A stretch of 64,000 bases of DNA from Alkalihalobacillus sp. LMS39. GTDB lineage: Bacteria > Bacillota > Bacilli > Bacillales > Bacillaceae_F. The stretch covers positions 4,216,001 to 4,280,000 of the forward strand of contig NZ_CP093300.1 of NCBI RefSeq assembly GCF_022812285.1, in the 5' to 3' direction. Under the pieces are notes generated by a model. It was not told the DNA's origin, ran no database searches, and saw only the letters and a program-made list of their open reading frames with translations. The position numbers and the translations under genes were made by a program. Positions 63,789-64,000 of the stretch are shown piece by piece; within the stretch, counting starts at the first letter, position 1; each line of letters begins with the position of its first letter.

Positions 63789-63820
63789 ATCCCCAAAGAT
63801 TCGCCTTTGGGGATTCTTTT
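63789..63820 (+). terminator. Terminator of HU gene
   Basis: ATCCCCAAAG/CTTTGGGGAT stem with a 6-nt loop, followed by TCTTTT. Confidence 0.85.
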
Positions 63821-64000
63821 ATTTTGTATAATACATGACTGCAATAGCACCAGGACCTGTATGTGTACTAATGACAGGCGTCGTGTCAACAATATTCGTT
63901 CTATCACACGGATTTACATCACTTAAAGCATCTAGCACTTTATCTGCTAGTTCTCGTGCCGCAGCATGTGCTATCCCAATTCCAGCCACTACTTTCCCTT
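63819..64000 (-). CDS. DegV-family protein, C-terminal end only
   Basis: The last ~60 residues of a frame that continues past the right edge. It ends TTPVISTHTGPGAIAVMYY, the conserved close of DegV proteins, which bind a fatty acid and deliver it to fatty-acid kinase. The start lies outside the window. Confidence 0.85.
   Translation of the reverse strand, partial: GKVVAGIGIAHAAARELADKVLDALSDVNPCDRTNIVDTTPVISTHTGPGAIAVMYYTK

Overview
The window looks like chromosomal DNA of a low-GC Bacillaceae bacterium. The basis is Bacillus-type ribosome binding sites, close matches to Bacillus subtilis families (YesL/YesM/YesN, AraR, MotA/MotB, AlaR/AlaT, YugI, Pgi, YugN, LuxS, HU), the gene order alaR-alaT ... 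yugI ... yugJ-type dehydrogenase - pgi - yugN that resembles the B. subtilis yug region, and perfect Fur boxes. Species cannot be fixed from the sequence alone.

Layout. 1-13.6 kb is a plant-polysaccharide (arabinan/pectin) block: a sugar-binding lipoprotein cut by the left edge, a YesM/YesN two-component system, YesL, a GH43 endo-arabinanase, a GH27 enzyme with the active-site signature of beta-L-arabinopyranosidases, AraR, aldose 1-epimerase, a DeoR-type repressor, and an AraM/EgsA dehydrogenase with a HAD phosphatase. 13.8-20.1 kb is an iron-siderophore uptake block with two Fur boxes: binding lipoprotein, Btr-like AraC/binding-protein fusion regulator, nitroreductase, ATPase and two permeases. 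20.2-29.4 kb holds motAB, a LacI regulator, an ATP-grasp/FolC-like convergent pair, a ClC channel operon and a nuclease-like HTH protein. 29.6-35.4 kb is a TetR-controlled operon of two ABC exporters with a tiny HU-like protein. 35.5-43.6 kb is mixed: CDGSH protein, GH3 glucosidase, a membrane hydrolase with its own two-component system.

43.7-46.2 kb is the strangest part. It has a 195-nt RNA with perfect tRNA acceptor, D and T arms but about 143 nt of pseudoknotted RNA where the anticodon domain should be. Next to it is a decayed integrative element bounded by a partial duplication of tRNA-Ala, carrying a toxin-antitoxin pair and an integrase relic. 46.2-64 kb is mostly housekeeping: pgi, alcohol dehydrogenase, DEAD helicase, alaRT, luxS, MFS and YhgE exporters, an AbgT transporter, HU and a DegV protein cut by the right edge.

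Scattered through the window are eight copies of one intergenic element, each 186-188 bp, each made of four ~25-bp quasi-palindromic units in the order forward-forward-reverse-reverse with spacing fixed to within one base (50/51, 60/61, 50/51). The spacers differ between copies. I do not recognise a named family for it. Together with the tRNA-like RNA it is the best candidate for something undescribed.
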